This document shows positions 1-7,146 of a stretch of DNA of 9,998 nucleotides, in pieces (within the stretch, counting starts at the first letter, position 1; each line of letters opens with the position of its first letter). The position numbers and the translations under genes are program-made. This stretch comes from Pleionea sp041591085 (GTDB lineage Bacteria > Pseudomonadota > Gammaproteobacteria > Enterobacterales > Kangiellaceae), in contig JBFHSP010000104.1 of the NCBI GenBank assembly GCA_041591085.1, positions 1 to 9,998 of the forward strand, in the 5' to 3' direction. The notes under the pieces were generated by a model. The model was given only the letters and a program-made list of their open reading frames with translations. It had not been told where the DNA came from and did no database searches.

Positions 1-1285
1 CATTTTCAAGCGAGTGACCTTTTTCTTTAATTTCAGTGTATACGCTTTCACCAATGACAATGGCATCATCCACCACAATTCCGAGAACTAATATCAACCC
101 GAATAAACTTATAAAATTGATATTAGTTGCAACAGGGCCTACTTTATCCATAAGTAAAAAAGCCCCCATAAAACTAATAGGAATGCCGACTAAAACCCAA
201 AGAGCCACTTTGGGACGAAGAAATAAAGTCAATAGGATCAAAACCAACGCAATGCCCATCCACATGTTGATAAACATCATGTCGAGTCGTTGTTGTAAGT
301 AATAAGATAAGTCTCCCCATATTTCGATTTTGGCGCCCTCTGGAAGCGTTTTATTTTTTTGCTCCATGTACTTGCGCACAGCTTTGGCAATAACTAAATC
401 ATTTTGCTCACCCATTGATTTGACTCGGATCACCGAAGCCGGCTTGCCATTAAATCGGGCATAACCATCAGACTCAACAAAACCATCATTAATATTGGCA
501 ATATCGCTTAACAATAACCGAGTACCATCAGGATTAGTCCGTAATACAATTTGCGCAAAATCTAAATCACTGTAAGCTTGCCCCATAGTACGAAGGCGAA
601 TATCGCCTCCTTCGGTTTTAATCGCACCACCCGGTAAATTAATTGAAGAGTTGCGAATAGCGCGAGAAATATCGCTCATCGAAAGGCCATATTCCCGAAG
701 TTGAGAGTCGGTTATTTCAACCGATATTTCGTAAGGTCGATTACCCAAAACTTCCGCTTTATTAACATCGGGTAAATTCATTATTTCATCACGCACTTCG
801 CGCGCAATGGTTTGCCGGGTTCTGCGATCCATATCGCCAAACACCGACAGCCACATCACATCCGCAGAAATTTCAAGCTTGGAAATAACCGGCTTTTCTG
901 TTTCGCCAGGAAAGGTCGCGATAGAGTCTACTTTAATTTTTATTTGATTTACCGCATCGTCTAAATCGGTATCGTTGGTCAACTCAACAATGACATTACC
1001 CATACCTTCTCTTGCAGTCGAACGAACAGTTTTTATTCCTTTAACATCTTGAATCGCTTCTTCAACTTTTATAATGACGCCCTCTTCTACTTCATTGGGC
1101 GCAGCACCTAAATAAGGGACATTAATTGAAACAATATTAGGCTGAACATCCGGCATCATGCGCTTGGTCATCATCGAATAGGACACAATGCCTGCTAAAA
1201 GAATAAACAGCATCATTAAATTAGCGGCGACAGGGTTATAAACAAACCATGCAATGATGCCTTTAGAACGAGTTGTGTTTTCCAT
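1..1285 (-). CDS. RND-family efflux transporter permease subunit (3' end outside window)
   Basis: This is an inner-membrane proton-driven efflux pump subunit of the AcrB/HAE-RND type; 428 N-terminal codons are visible out of roughly 1000 expected. The ATG at 1285 follows a weak AGAGA ribosome site. The translation starts MENTTRSKGIIAWFVYNPVA and has the first membrane helix at about residues 19-37. A long periplasmic porter region follows (about 40-335), then helices near 338-355, 359-378 and 390-412. The last contains GIVVDDAIVIGES, the TM4 motif, with the adjacent aspartates D406-D407 matching the proton-relay pair known in AcrB. It lies 58 bp downstream of the adaptor gene and is very likely co-transcribed with it. 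The substrate cannot be read from the sequence. The gene has no stop codon in the window because it runs off the left edge, not because it is broken. Confidence 0.95.
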   Translation of the reverse strand, partial: MENTTRSKGIIAWFVYNPVAANLMMLFILLAGIVSYSMMTKRMMPDVQPNIVSINVPYLGAAPNEVEEGVIIKVEEAIQDVKGIKTVRSTAREGMGNVIVELTNDTDLDDAVNQIKIKVDSIATFPGETEKPVISKLEISADVMWLSVFGDMDRRTRQTIAREVRDEIMNLPDVNKAEVLGNRPYEISVEITDSQLREYGLSMSDISRAIRNSSINLPGGAIKTEGGDIRLRTMGQAYSDLDFAQIVLRTNPDGTRLLLSDIANINDGFVESDGYARFNGKPASVIRVKSMGEQNDLVIAKAVRKYMEQKNKTLPEGAKIEIWGDLSYYLQQRLDMMFINMWMGIALVLILLTLFLRPKVALWVLVGIPISFMGAFLLMDKVGPVATNINFISLFGLILVLGIVVDDAIVIGESVYTEIKEKGHSLEN

Positions 1286-1343
1286 AAATATTCTCTGTGA
1301 TTTACTTTAAGGTGCGGTGCGTTTTAACTGCTCGGAAGCTTTA

Positions 1344-2588
1344 TTACCGAGGCTGAGATTCGTCAGTAGTACCCGCAAAAGCCTCTTCATTTTCTTTTTC
1401 AGATTCATATTCAGAGTCTGGCAATTCTCTTCCAGCCACTCTTACTTTGGCACCTTGTACCGGAGATTCAATTGCAGTGGTCACAATCGCATCACCTTCA
1501 GTGAGTCCGGTTTGCACATAAACAAACTTTGCATCACTGCGTAACACCTGCAGATCACGTAAGTGCAATTCACTTTTTTGGTCCGCTACTAATACTTGAG
1601 TTAAATTACGGAACACATCGCGAGGAAGTTTCATTACATTTTGTGCTTCAATACCTTCAATACGAGCACTCACAAAAGTACCCATTTTTAGTGGTACATT
1701 TATGTTTGTAGAAAGAACTGAATAAGGATCACTGATACGAGCAACCGCATAATGCACACGAGAAGTTTGATCGACCACACCTTCCATGCGAACTAATTTT
1801 GCAGGCCAGCTTCTTAAACTACCGGCATAGTTTGCACTTAAAATAACAGTGGGAGCATTAACCAAATCTTTATTGTTCCAATCGGGTAATTGAATGAAAG
1901 CTAATTCTTGATCGGTAAGCGGTAAACGTACTTCAGCATAATCAATCGCAAACGTCACTCCAAGCGGCGTTCCCATAGAAACGAATTGTCCAATATCTGT
2001 TTTCTTTTCTTTTACCATACCGGCAAAAGGAGCCTTAATTACCGTGCGATATAATTTTTGTTCCGCTTTTTTCAAGTCAGCTTCAGCTGATTGAACATTC
2101 GCTTGAGCTTCTAACAAAAATGGTTCTCTTAACGCAAGTGAAGGAGCATTTGATCGACTACGCCCCGACAAATCCCATTCTTTTTGCGCTTGTTCAGCAC
2201 GCGCTTTTTCTTGCGCATATTTAGCTTGAGCCGAAACTAATCGAGCTTTGGCTTGTTCAACCGCCACTTCATAATCGGAAGGATCAATCACAAGCAAAGT
2301 TTCACCTGCATTGAAATAGCCTCCAGCGATAAACTTATCAGAAACGGATTGCACCACACCGGAAACTTCAGATATTAAGGTTGTTTCTGTTCTAGGCTGA
2401 ACAACGCCGTGGCTCTCTACTGAAAATTGAACCGATTCATAAGTAGGCTCAATGACTTCAACTAGGGGCAAAGTAGTGGTCACTTCTTTTTTGGGTACTT
2501 CTGGTTTGTTTTTAGACATAACCGCTAATACCAGAGCGGTTATTCCAACAATGACTATCGCAACGATCGTCGTCGACTGTTTATTCAT
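1344..2588 (-). CDS. RND efflux periplasmic adaptor subunit (HlyD/MFP family)
   Basis: This membrane-fusion protein links an inner-membrane RND pump to an outer-membrane channel. I choose the ATG at 2588 (414 aa, starting MNKQSTTIVAIVIVG), because it follows GGGG at a 5-base spacing and leads directly into a single N-terminal membrane anchor (residues about 6-24). The frame stays open to an ATG at 2654, which would add 22 polar residues before the anchor and is less likely. The first lipoyl half-motif is near SEVSGVVQSVSDKFIAGGYF (residues about 73-92). An alpha-helical hairpin rich in Ala, Gln, Glu and Lys follows (about 108-180), then the second lipoyl half with IKAPFAGMVKEKK, and beta-barrel and membrane-proximal domains. 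The tail is unusually acidic (SEYESEKENEEAF). There is no lipobox cysteine, so it is membrane-anchored rather than a lipoprotein. It is the first gene of the two-gene efflux operon. Confidence 0.93.
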   Translation of the reverse strand: MNKQSTTIVAIVIVGITALVLAVMSKNKPEVPKKEVTTTLPLVEVIEPTYESVQFSVESHGVVQPRTETTLISEVSGVVQSVSDKFIAGGYFNAGETLLVIDPSDYEVAVEQAKARLVSAQAKYAQEKARAEQAQKEWDLSGRSRSNAPSLALREPFLLEAQANVQSAEADLKKAEQKLYRTVIKAPFAGMVKEKKTDIGQFVSMGTPLGVTFAIDYAEVRLPLTDQELAFIQLPDWNNKDLVNAPTVILSANYAGSLRSWPAKLVRMEGVVDQTSRVHYAVARISDPYSVLSTNINVPLKMGTFVSARIEGIEAQNVMKLPRDVFRNLTQVLVADQKSELHLRDLQVLRSDAKFVYVQTGLTEGDAIVTTAIESPVQGAKVRVAGRELPDSEYESEKENEEAFAGTTDESQPR

Positions 2589-2661
2589 ATAAACCCCAAT
2601 TAAAGAAAATTTAAAATCTGAATGAGCACAACTTTGGCAATGAGAACGAGCCAAGCGGCTT

Positions 2662-2690
2662 TTATAGAACAGTATTATGGCCTAAACCAA
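2662..2690 (-). promoter_or_regulatory. Possible sigma-70 promoter for the efflux operon
   Basis: Reading the minus strand, TTGGTT (2690-2685) is followed after 17 bases by CTATAA (2667-2662), about 75 bases upstream of the preferred adaptor start. The match to consensus is only partial. It is proposed mainly because a 155-bp gap separates the zinc-finger gene from the adaptor gene, which leaves room for independent transcription. Confidence 0.3.
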
Positions 2691-2743
2691 TGTTTTCGGA
2701 TGTTTGCAATTGTTTCTGTTTGTAAATAGTAGCGGTGAGATAG

Positions 2744-2968
2744 TTATTGCTGCTCCAGTACATAACGAGCACCACAGTATGGACACTCGACCGAACCGTG
2801 AGATTTTATATCTAGGTAAACCCGAGGATGTGCACTCCAAAGCTCGGACTGTGGCATAGGGCAACACAGTGGTAATTGCTGAGGGTTAATGATGATTGGG
2901 TTGCAGTTTTTGGCTAAGTTTTCATCTTGAAACGTGTCACTCGATAATCCAGACTTTTCGGTACTCAT
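2744..2968 (-). CDS. Zinc-finger domain-containing protein (zf-CHCC family)
   Basis: This is a small cytosolic protein of 74 aa. Its C-terminal half carries the CHCC zinc-binding pattern: C35-C36 in LPLCCPMP, H47 in SAHPRVYL, and C62/C65 in ECPYCGARY. The spacing and the phrases CPMP, HPRVYLDI and CPYCGARYVL are typical of the bacterial zf-CHCC family, which is related to the zinc-binding domain of the mitochondrial complex I subunit NDUFS6. The first 30 residues are variable and polar. The ATG at 2968 follows AGGA with 7 bases of spacing. Its bacterial function is not well established, and none should be inferred beyond zinc binding. It lies downstream of glnE on the same strand, but the MITE-like insertion separates the two, so co-transcription with glnE is uncertain. 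Confidence 0.88.
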   Translation of the reverse strand: MSTEKSGLSSDTFQDENLAKNCNPIIINPQQLPLCCPMPQSELWSAHPRVYLDIKSHGSVECPYCGARYVLEQQ

Positions 2969-3002
2969 AGTTTCATCCTAACTGATTAAACTTTGTTAAC
3001 TA

Positions 3003-3028
3003 ACCTGAACTCGGGATAAGAAAGGCTG
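3003..3028 (+). repeat. Left terminal inverted repeat of the MITE-like element
   Basis: It pairs with 3182-3207 at 23 of 26 positions. The outer 21 bases contain only one mismatch (A against G at the seventh base). Confidence 0.8.
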
Positions 3029-3181
3029 AATAAAGCAACTAACTAACTCAAAAACAAAAAGTTATAGCTATTTTATGTTTCAATTCTTCTAGTTTTGTGG
3101 CTAACAAGGCAAACAGACGCAAGAATAACGAGTTATTTTCAGTCTGTTTAACACCGTGAGACGCAAAAATAGAGGATTGCG

Positions 3182-3207
3182 CAGTTTTTCTTATCCCGAG
3201 CTCAGGT
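3182..3207 (-). repeat. Right terminal inverted repeat of the MITE-like element
   Basis: This is the reverse complement of the left end, reading ACCTGAGCTCGGGATAAG inward from 3207. The sequence TAACTA at 3208-3213 directly abuts it, matching the copy before the left end. Confidence 0.8.
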
Positions 3208-3273
3208 TAACTATTCAGAATCTATTATCATAGCCTAACCAAAGTATTATGAAAAATGCCCATTGATACACTT

Positions 3274-6120
3274 CTAACTCATCCATTGCTGCCAAATAGC
3301 GTTCACTTCAGATACAAGTGATGACACTTTCATTCGTTCCACCAAACTGCTTTCTCCTTTGAGCACTTGAAAATTACTCAGTTCGCGATATTGGCGATAG
3401 GCTTCAAGTAGCTGCTCAACAATTCCCCTTTCAATTCGTCCATGTTCAGCTAATAAAATAAATTGCCGTGTAGTACGCGAAGGCCAAGCAACTTCAGGCA
3501 TTTCGCTTGCACATTTTAAAACCCAATACTGGGCTAAAAACTCAATATCAACCATGCCTCCTTGACCTTGCTTGATATCAAAGTATTCTTGGTTTGATTT
3601 ATCGAGATTTGCGCGCATTTTTTCACGCATTGCTATCACTTCTTGTTTAAGTTTTTGATCGTTTCTTGGTATCGCGATAATTTGATTACGAACCTGCTCA
3701 AACCACGCGCATAAATTTTTATCTCCAGCAACACACCGTGACCTTGTTAACGCCTGATGCTCCCAAGTCCAAGCTTCTTTTTGTTGGTATTCTTGAAACG
3801 CATTTTTGTGAGACACCAATAACCCTGAGTTTCCTGATGGCCTCAGTCGCATATCAACTTCATAAAGCACACCACCTAACGTTCTAATATTAAGTGAACT
3901 GATGATTCTTTGAGCTAAGCGAGTAAAAAACTGCCCATTAGAAATGGCTTTATCACCAGAAGTTAGCGCATCTGCTTCAGCTTCATAAATAAAGACTAAA
4001 TCTAAATCTGAGCCAAACCCTAACTCCTCACCGCCTAGCTTGCCATATCCGATAACTGAAAAACCCCGACATTGTTCACTGGTTGCATCAGCGACTAAAG
4101 GAGTGCCGTGGCGTTGACACAGCTTTCGCCAAGACAACTGCAATACGGAGTCAATGACCGCATTGGCAATATCGCTTAAATAACGACTGGCTTTACGTAC
4201 ATTAATAGAACCATTAAGCACTGCAGCAGCTACACGAAGTTCATTAGTTTGTTTAAAAAAGCGTAACTGCTCTTGTTGCTGCTCTTCATCATCTGGTTCT
4301 ATCCGCAACATTTGCTCACGCAGTTGGGCAATCAGTTCATCGCCGCTATCGGGATGATACAAGTTGTTGGCATATAAAAGTTCATCTAAAAGCACAGGGT
4401 GTTGTGCAATTAGCTGACCGATCCACTGGCTTTGACTACACAAACGGATCAACTGATTTAAAATGGGTGGATTTTCGGCAAGTAACACTAAATAAGCAGT
4501 TCTGCGATTAATCGCTTTAAGTAAATTAAGAATACGTCCAAAGGTAGCTTGAGGGTTTTCACACTCAGACACGCCGGCAATGAGTTTGGGTACTAATAAT
4601 TCAAGTCTCGCTTTTCCTTTTGCTGATAATTGCTGAAAATTCACTGACTCAACAAATTGATCAAGCTCTTTCATCACAAAGTTTTGAAAGGCTTCTTCAA
4701 CATCTTGTTCAAATAGATGTTTTAAGTCGCCTTCATCTAAATGATTTAAATTGAAAGACGCTGCACTTGTTTCGGATTCTTGTTGCAGTCGAAATACCTC
4801 TTTAAACTCTTTTGCTATTACCTCTCTCTGCTGATTGACTGCCTTTAACAAAGAAGCATAATCAGAAAAGTTTAACGCCGTGGCAATCCGCCATTGATCC
4901 AGTTCATTTTCAGGTAACTGCTGCGATTGCTGATCGTCAATTTGCTGAATTAAGTGTTCGACTTGACGCAAAAACCAATAAGCCTCAACTAAATATTTAG
5001 CTTTATGCTGATCAAGCATTTCACACTCAACTAATTGAACGACTGCTTCTGAAAAGGATTTAACTTGTAGCTGAGGTAAACGACCACCACGAATGATTTG
5101 CAGCGACTGGGCGATAAACTCCGCTTCTCGGATACCGCCCGAGCCGAGCTTAATATTGTCATTCAGACTCTTGCGGCGCACTTCTTTTTCTATCAACGAT
5201 TTCATATCTCGAATGGATTCAAGTACCCCAAAGTCAATGTAGCGACGAAATACAAACGGCTTTATTAATTGATAGAACTGCTTTTGCTCTTGTTCAGTAC
5301 CGGTTATCGCTTTAGCCTTGATCATGGCAAAGCGTTCCCATTCGCGTCCTTGATCTTGATAATATTCTTCAGCCGCGGCATAACTGATTGCAAGCGCTCC
5401 ACTATCGCCATAGGGGCGAAGTCGCATATCGACTCTAAAAACAAATCCATGCCCCGTTTTATCGGCTAGCAATTGGATCAATTGTTGCCCAAGTCGGGTA
5501 AAAAATACTTGGTGTTCAATTTTCCTTGGCCCGTTTTGGGTTTCGCCATCGCTTGGATATAAAAAGATTAAATCGATATCGGAGGAAAAATTAAGCTCAG
5601 CCCCACCAAACTTTCCCATAGCCAATATTATTAAGTTTTGAATGCTTCCATCTGAATCGAGCGGCTCCCCCCAAGTAGAGATATGCCGGGTAAACACCCA
5701 CTGGTAACTTTGTCTGACTAAAATTTCAGCAGCAGCACTGATATCGGCACATTCTTGTTCAATGGTGATCAGCTGATTGATCCGGGCATGGGTAAACCCT
5801 GTAAAAAAACGATGCCGCCATTGTCTTAAAATTCGCTTAACGTCTTGATCGTTGGAAGCGGATGAAAGTAACTGATTCAGCGCTTGCTCTTCAGCCAACC
5901 AGTCAATTGATGACGATGAAGAGGCTAATAGTTTAATCAAATCGGCATTTTGCTGAGCTTGCTTAAACACATAGTCACTGATAACTAAGGTTTTACTAAA
6001 CTTTAATTTTTGCTCTGTACTCAGCGCAGATAGAAATGGCTGAATAGCCTCAACTCGAGCATTAATATTTTCTGTAAGAGATTCAGGCACCAAAAGACTA
6101 AGTTCTTGTGAGTCTGACAT
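3274..6120 (-). CDS. glnE: Bifunctional glutamine synthetase adenylyltransferase/adenylyl-removing enzyme
   Basis: GlnE adds AMP to glutamine synthetase and removes it again, setting its activity to the nitrogen supply in response to PII (GlnB) and glutamine. The 948 aa length is close to that of E. coli GlnE (946). Two nucleotidyltransferase domains are visible. The N-terminal adenylyl-removing domain has GKFGGAELNFSSDIDLIF with D181 and D183, VDMRLRPYGDSG near 230-241 and GSGGIREAEF at 327-336. The C-terminal adenylyltransferase domain has GYGKLGGEELGFGSDLDLVF with D705 and D707, VDMRLRPSGNSG near 755-766 and GQGGMVDIEF at 852-861. A helical regulatory linker lies between them. Both catalytic aspartate pairs are intact, so both activities are expected. 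The ATG at 6120 has no clear ribosome site. The gene is divergent from the PspB-like gene, and the MITE-like element lies just past its stop. Confidence 0.98.
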   Translation of the reverse strand: MSDSQELSLLVPESLTENINARVEAIQPFLSALSTEQKLKFSKTLVISDYVFKQAQQNADLIKLLASSSSSIDWLAEEQALNQLLSSASNDQDVKRILRQWRHRFFTGFTHARINQLITIEQECADISAAAEILVRQSYQWVFTRHISTWGEPLDSDGSIQNLIILAMGKFGGAELNFSSDIDLIFLYPSDGETQNGPRKIEHQVFFTRLGQQLIQLLADKTGHGFVFRVDMRLRPYGDSGALAISYAAAEEYYQDQGREWERFAMIKAKAITGTEQEQKQFYQLIKPFVFRRYIDFGVLESIRDMKSLIEKEVRRKSLNDNIKLGSGGIREAEFIAQSLQIIRGGRLPQLQVKSFSEAVVQLVECEMLDQHKAKYLVEAYWFLRQVEHLIQQIDDQQSQQLPENELDQWRIATALNFSDYASLLKAVNQQREVIAKEFKEVFRLQQESETSAASFNLNHLDEGDLKHLFEQDVEEAFQNFVMKELDQFVESVNFQQLSAKGKARLELLVPKLIAGVSECENPQATFGRILNLLKAINRRTAYLVLLAENPPILNQLIRLCSQSQWIGQLIAQHPVLLDELLYANNLYHPDSGDELIAQLREQMLRIEPDDEEQQQEQLRFFKQTNELRVAAAVLNGSINVRKASRYLSDIANAVIDSVLQLSWRKLCQRHGTPLVADATSEQCRGFSVIGYGKLGGEELGFGSDLDLVFIYEAEADALTSGDKAISNGQFFTRLAQRIISSLNIRTLGGVLYEVDMRLRPSGNSGLLVSHKNAFQEYQQKEAWTWEHQALTRSRCVAGDKNLCAWFEQVRNQIIAIPRNDQKLKQEVIAMREKMRANLDKSNQEYFDIKQGQGGMVDIEFLAQYWVLKCASEMPEVAWPSRTTRQFILLAEHGRIERGIVEQLLEAYRQYRELSNFQVLKGESSLVERMKVSSLVSEVNAIWQQWMS

Positions 6121-6264
6121 ATAAGTGTATTCTACAAAGCATGAATAAACGATGTTTTAAGCCTACACTAGGTCAGAGTCTAATAGCTAGCGTCTCGTTG
6201 ACCGTTTGATAAAATGGACGTTAGTGCAAACAGTAACGAGTGGATGCTATTTAAGAGGTAACAC
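6121..6264. promoter_or_regulatory. Divergent intergenic region between glnE and the PspB-like gene
   Basis: This 144-bp gap must hold promoters for both directions unless transcription enters from elsewhere. On the minus strand TAGAAT (6136-6131) could be a -10 box for glnE, but it would place the start very near the ATG. On the plus strand TTGACC (6198-6203) resembles a -35 box, but the base run 17 bases further on (TTAGTG) is a poor -10 box. No promoter can be assigned firmly. Confidence 0.4.
6194..6240. repeat. Imperfect inverted repeat upstream of the PspB-like/LemA/M48 cluster
   Basis: CTCGTT-gacc-GTTTG (6194-6208) is mirrored by CAAAC-agt-AACGAG (6227-6240), separated by an 18-base AT-rich spacer. 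It ends 24 bases before the GTG start. It could be a regulator-binding dyad or, if transcribed, a leader hairpin. The sequence does not decide between them. Confidence 0.45.
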
Positions 6265-6486
6265 GTGGACATATTTAAGTGGATAGCTTTTATTGTATTT
6301 GTTGTGATGGCCGCCGAAGTGTGGAAGTATCAAATTAAGATGAAGCATCAAACTGCTAGTAAAAATAAAGACTTTGCAGATCAGTCTGATCGCATAGATG
6401 CTTTAGAGGAAAGAATTAAAACGTTAGAAAAAATAGTCACCGATCCGAGCGAAACTTTAAAACGCTCAATTGACGAACTTAAATAA
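6265..6486 (+). CDS. PspB-like single-pass membrane protein with coiled coil
   Basis: This is a 73-aa protein starting at GTG 6265, placed by AAGAGGT about 6 bases upstream. Residues 4-20 (FKWIAFIVFVVMAAEVW) form one membrane helix. A basic linker follows, then an amphipathic heptad-like segment, SDRIDALEERIKTLEKIVTD (about 41-60). A membrane anchor plus short cytoplasmic coiled coil, the length, and the ERIxTLExI phrase all resemble PspB, the envelope-stress protein that with PspC recruits PspA. No pspA or pspC is in the window, so it is a PspB-like protein of unproven role rather than a certain pspB. It is 10 bp from lemA and almost certainly co-transcribed with it, which suggests an envelope function shared with LemA and the protease. 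Confidence 0.78.
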   Translation: MDIFKWIAFIVFVVMAAEVWKYQIKMKHQTASKNKDFADQSDRIDALEERIKTLEKIVTDPSETLKRSIDELK

Positions 6487-6496
6487 GGGGTAAAAA

Positions 6497-7081
6497 ATGG
6501 AGTGGATTGTTTTAGCCGTTATTGTACTCATCGCTTTTTATGTGATTGGTATTTACAATAAACTGGTCAATTTACGCAATCGATTTAAAAATGCTTTTTC
6601 GCAAATTGATGTGCAACTTAATCGACGATACGACTTGATTCCAAACCTTGTCGAAACCGCTAAAGCTTATTTAAAACATGAAAAAGAAACGCTAGAAGCC
6701 GTTATTGCAGCCAGAACTCAAGCAGTTTCTGCCAGTAAAGGCGCGGCAGCAGACCCAACCAATGCCGCAGGTATTCAGGCATTGATGGGCGCAGAAAGTG
6801 CATTAACGGGAGCCATGGGCAGACTTTTTGCGGTGATGGAAAGCTACCCAGACTTAAAAGCCAATGAGTCCATGAATAATGTTATGGAAGAGTTGGTGAC
6901 CACCGAAAATAAAGTCGCTTTTGCGCGCCAAGCCTACAACGACAGTGTGATGTTTTATAACACCTATCGTGAGCAGTTCCCGAACAATATCGTAGCGGGC
7001 AAGTTTTCATTTACCGAAGCGCAAATGTTTGAAGTGGATGAGCCAGAAGCTAAGAAGCCTGTAAAAGTTAACTTCAACTAA
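6497..7081 (+). CDS. lemA: LemA family protein
   Basis: This 194-aa protein has the usual LemA size. One N-terminal membrane helix (residues about 2-19) is followed by an all-helical domain. The strongly conserved LemA stretch runs from YNKLVNLRNRFKNAF through QIDVQLNRRYDLIPNLVETAKAY (about 20-58). Later conserved phrases are LFAVMESYPDLKANE, ENKVAFARQAYNDSV and YNTYREQFPNNIVAGKFSF. The ATG at 6497 is preceded by GGGG at about 6 bases. The family's biochemical role is poorly defined. It is very often encoded beside membrane metalloproteases or TPM-domain proteins, as here with the M48 gene 65 bp downstream. The symbol reflects family membership only. Confidence 0.95.
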   Translation: MEWIVLAVIVLIAFYVIGIYNKLVNLRNRFKNAFSQIDVQLNRRYDLIPNLVETAKAYLKHEKETLEAVIAARTQAVSASKGAAADPTNAAGIQALMGAESALTGAMGRLFAVMESYPDLKANESMNNVMEELVTTENKVAFARQAYNDSVMFYNTYREQFPNNIVAGKFSFTEAQMFEVDEPEAKKPVKVNFN

Positions 7082-7090
7082 TAATCGAAC

Positions 7091-7122
7091 AAGGGCAGAA
7101 CACTCGGACTGCCCTTCTTTTT
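7091..7122 (+). terminator. Terminator-like hairpin between lemA and the M48 protease gene
   Basis: AAGGGCAG (7091-7098) pairs with CTGCCCTT (7109-7116) around a 10-base loop. CTTTTT (7117-7122) follows at once. The perfect GC-containing stem plus T run is the standard form of a factor-independent terminator. It begins 10 bases after the lemA stop and 56 bases before the next start, so it may reduce rather than abolish read-through into the protease gene. Confidence 0.65.
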
Positions 7123-7146
7123 AAAAATATTCATTGAGAGCTCACG

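Larger units (their letters stand above)
3003..3207. mobile_element. MITE-like non-autonomous element, 205 bp
   Basis: The ends are inverted repeats beginning ACCTGAACTCGGGATAAG. Positions 3003-3028 match the reverse complement of 3182-3207 at 23 of 26 bases. The element is flanked on both sides by the same hexamer TAACTA (2997-3002 and 3208-3213), as expected for a target-site duplication; the direct repeat can be stretched to GTTAACTA if it overlaps the element end. There is no coding sequence inside. The interior has a nested hairpin: AAACAGAC (3111-3118) pairs with GTCTGTTT (3142-3149), enclosing AATAAC/GTTATT (3124-3137). The short length, matched ends, flanking duplication and absence of a transposase fit a miniature inverted-repeat element mobilised in trans. 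AC-starting ends and a 6-8 bp duplication would suit an IS982-type parent, but that is a guess. Confidence 0.8.

Noticed and set aside
36..302. Open frame of 88 codons on the plus strand
   Set aside because: It lies antisense to the RND permease gene, whose translation is strongly conserved; the plus-strand product has no recognisable features.
1317..1711. Two plus-strand open frames of 75 and 60 codons
   Set aside because: They overlap the adaptor gene on the opposite strand and give low-complexity, unrecognisable translations.
2589..2654. Longer adaptor start at 2654 (22 extra residues)
   Set aside because: The added residues are polar and cysteine-containing and precede a normal anchor. 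The internal ATG at 2588 has the GGGG ribosome-site match at good spacing.
2682..2867. Minus-strand open frame of 61 codons
   Set aside because: It overlaps the zinc-finger gene in another frame, and the zinc-finger frame carries the conserved CHCC motif.
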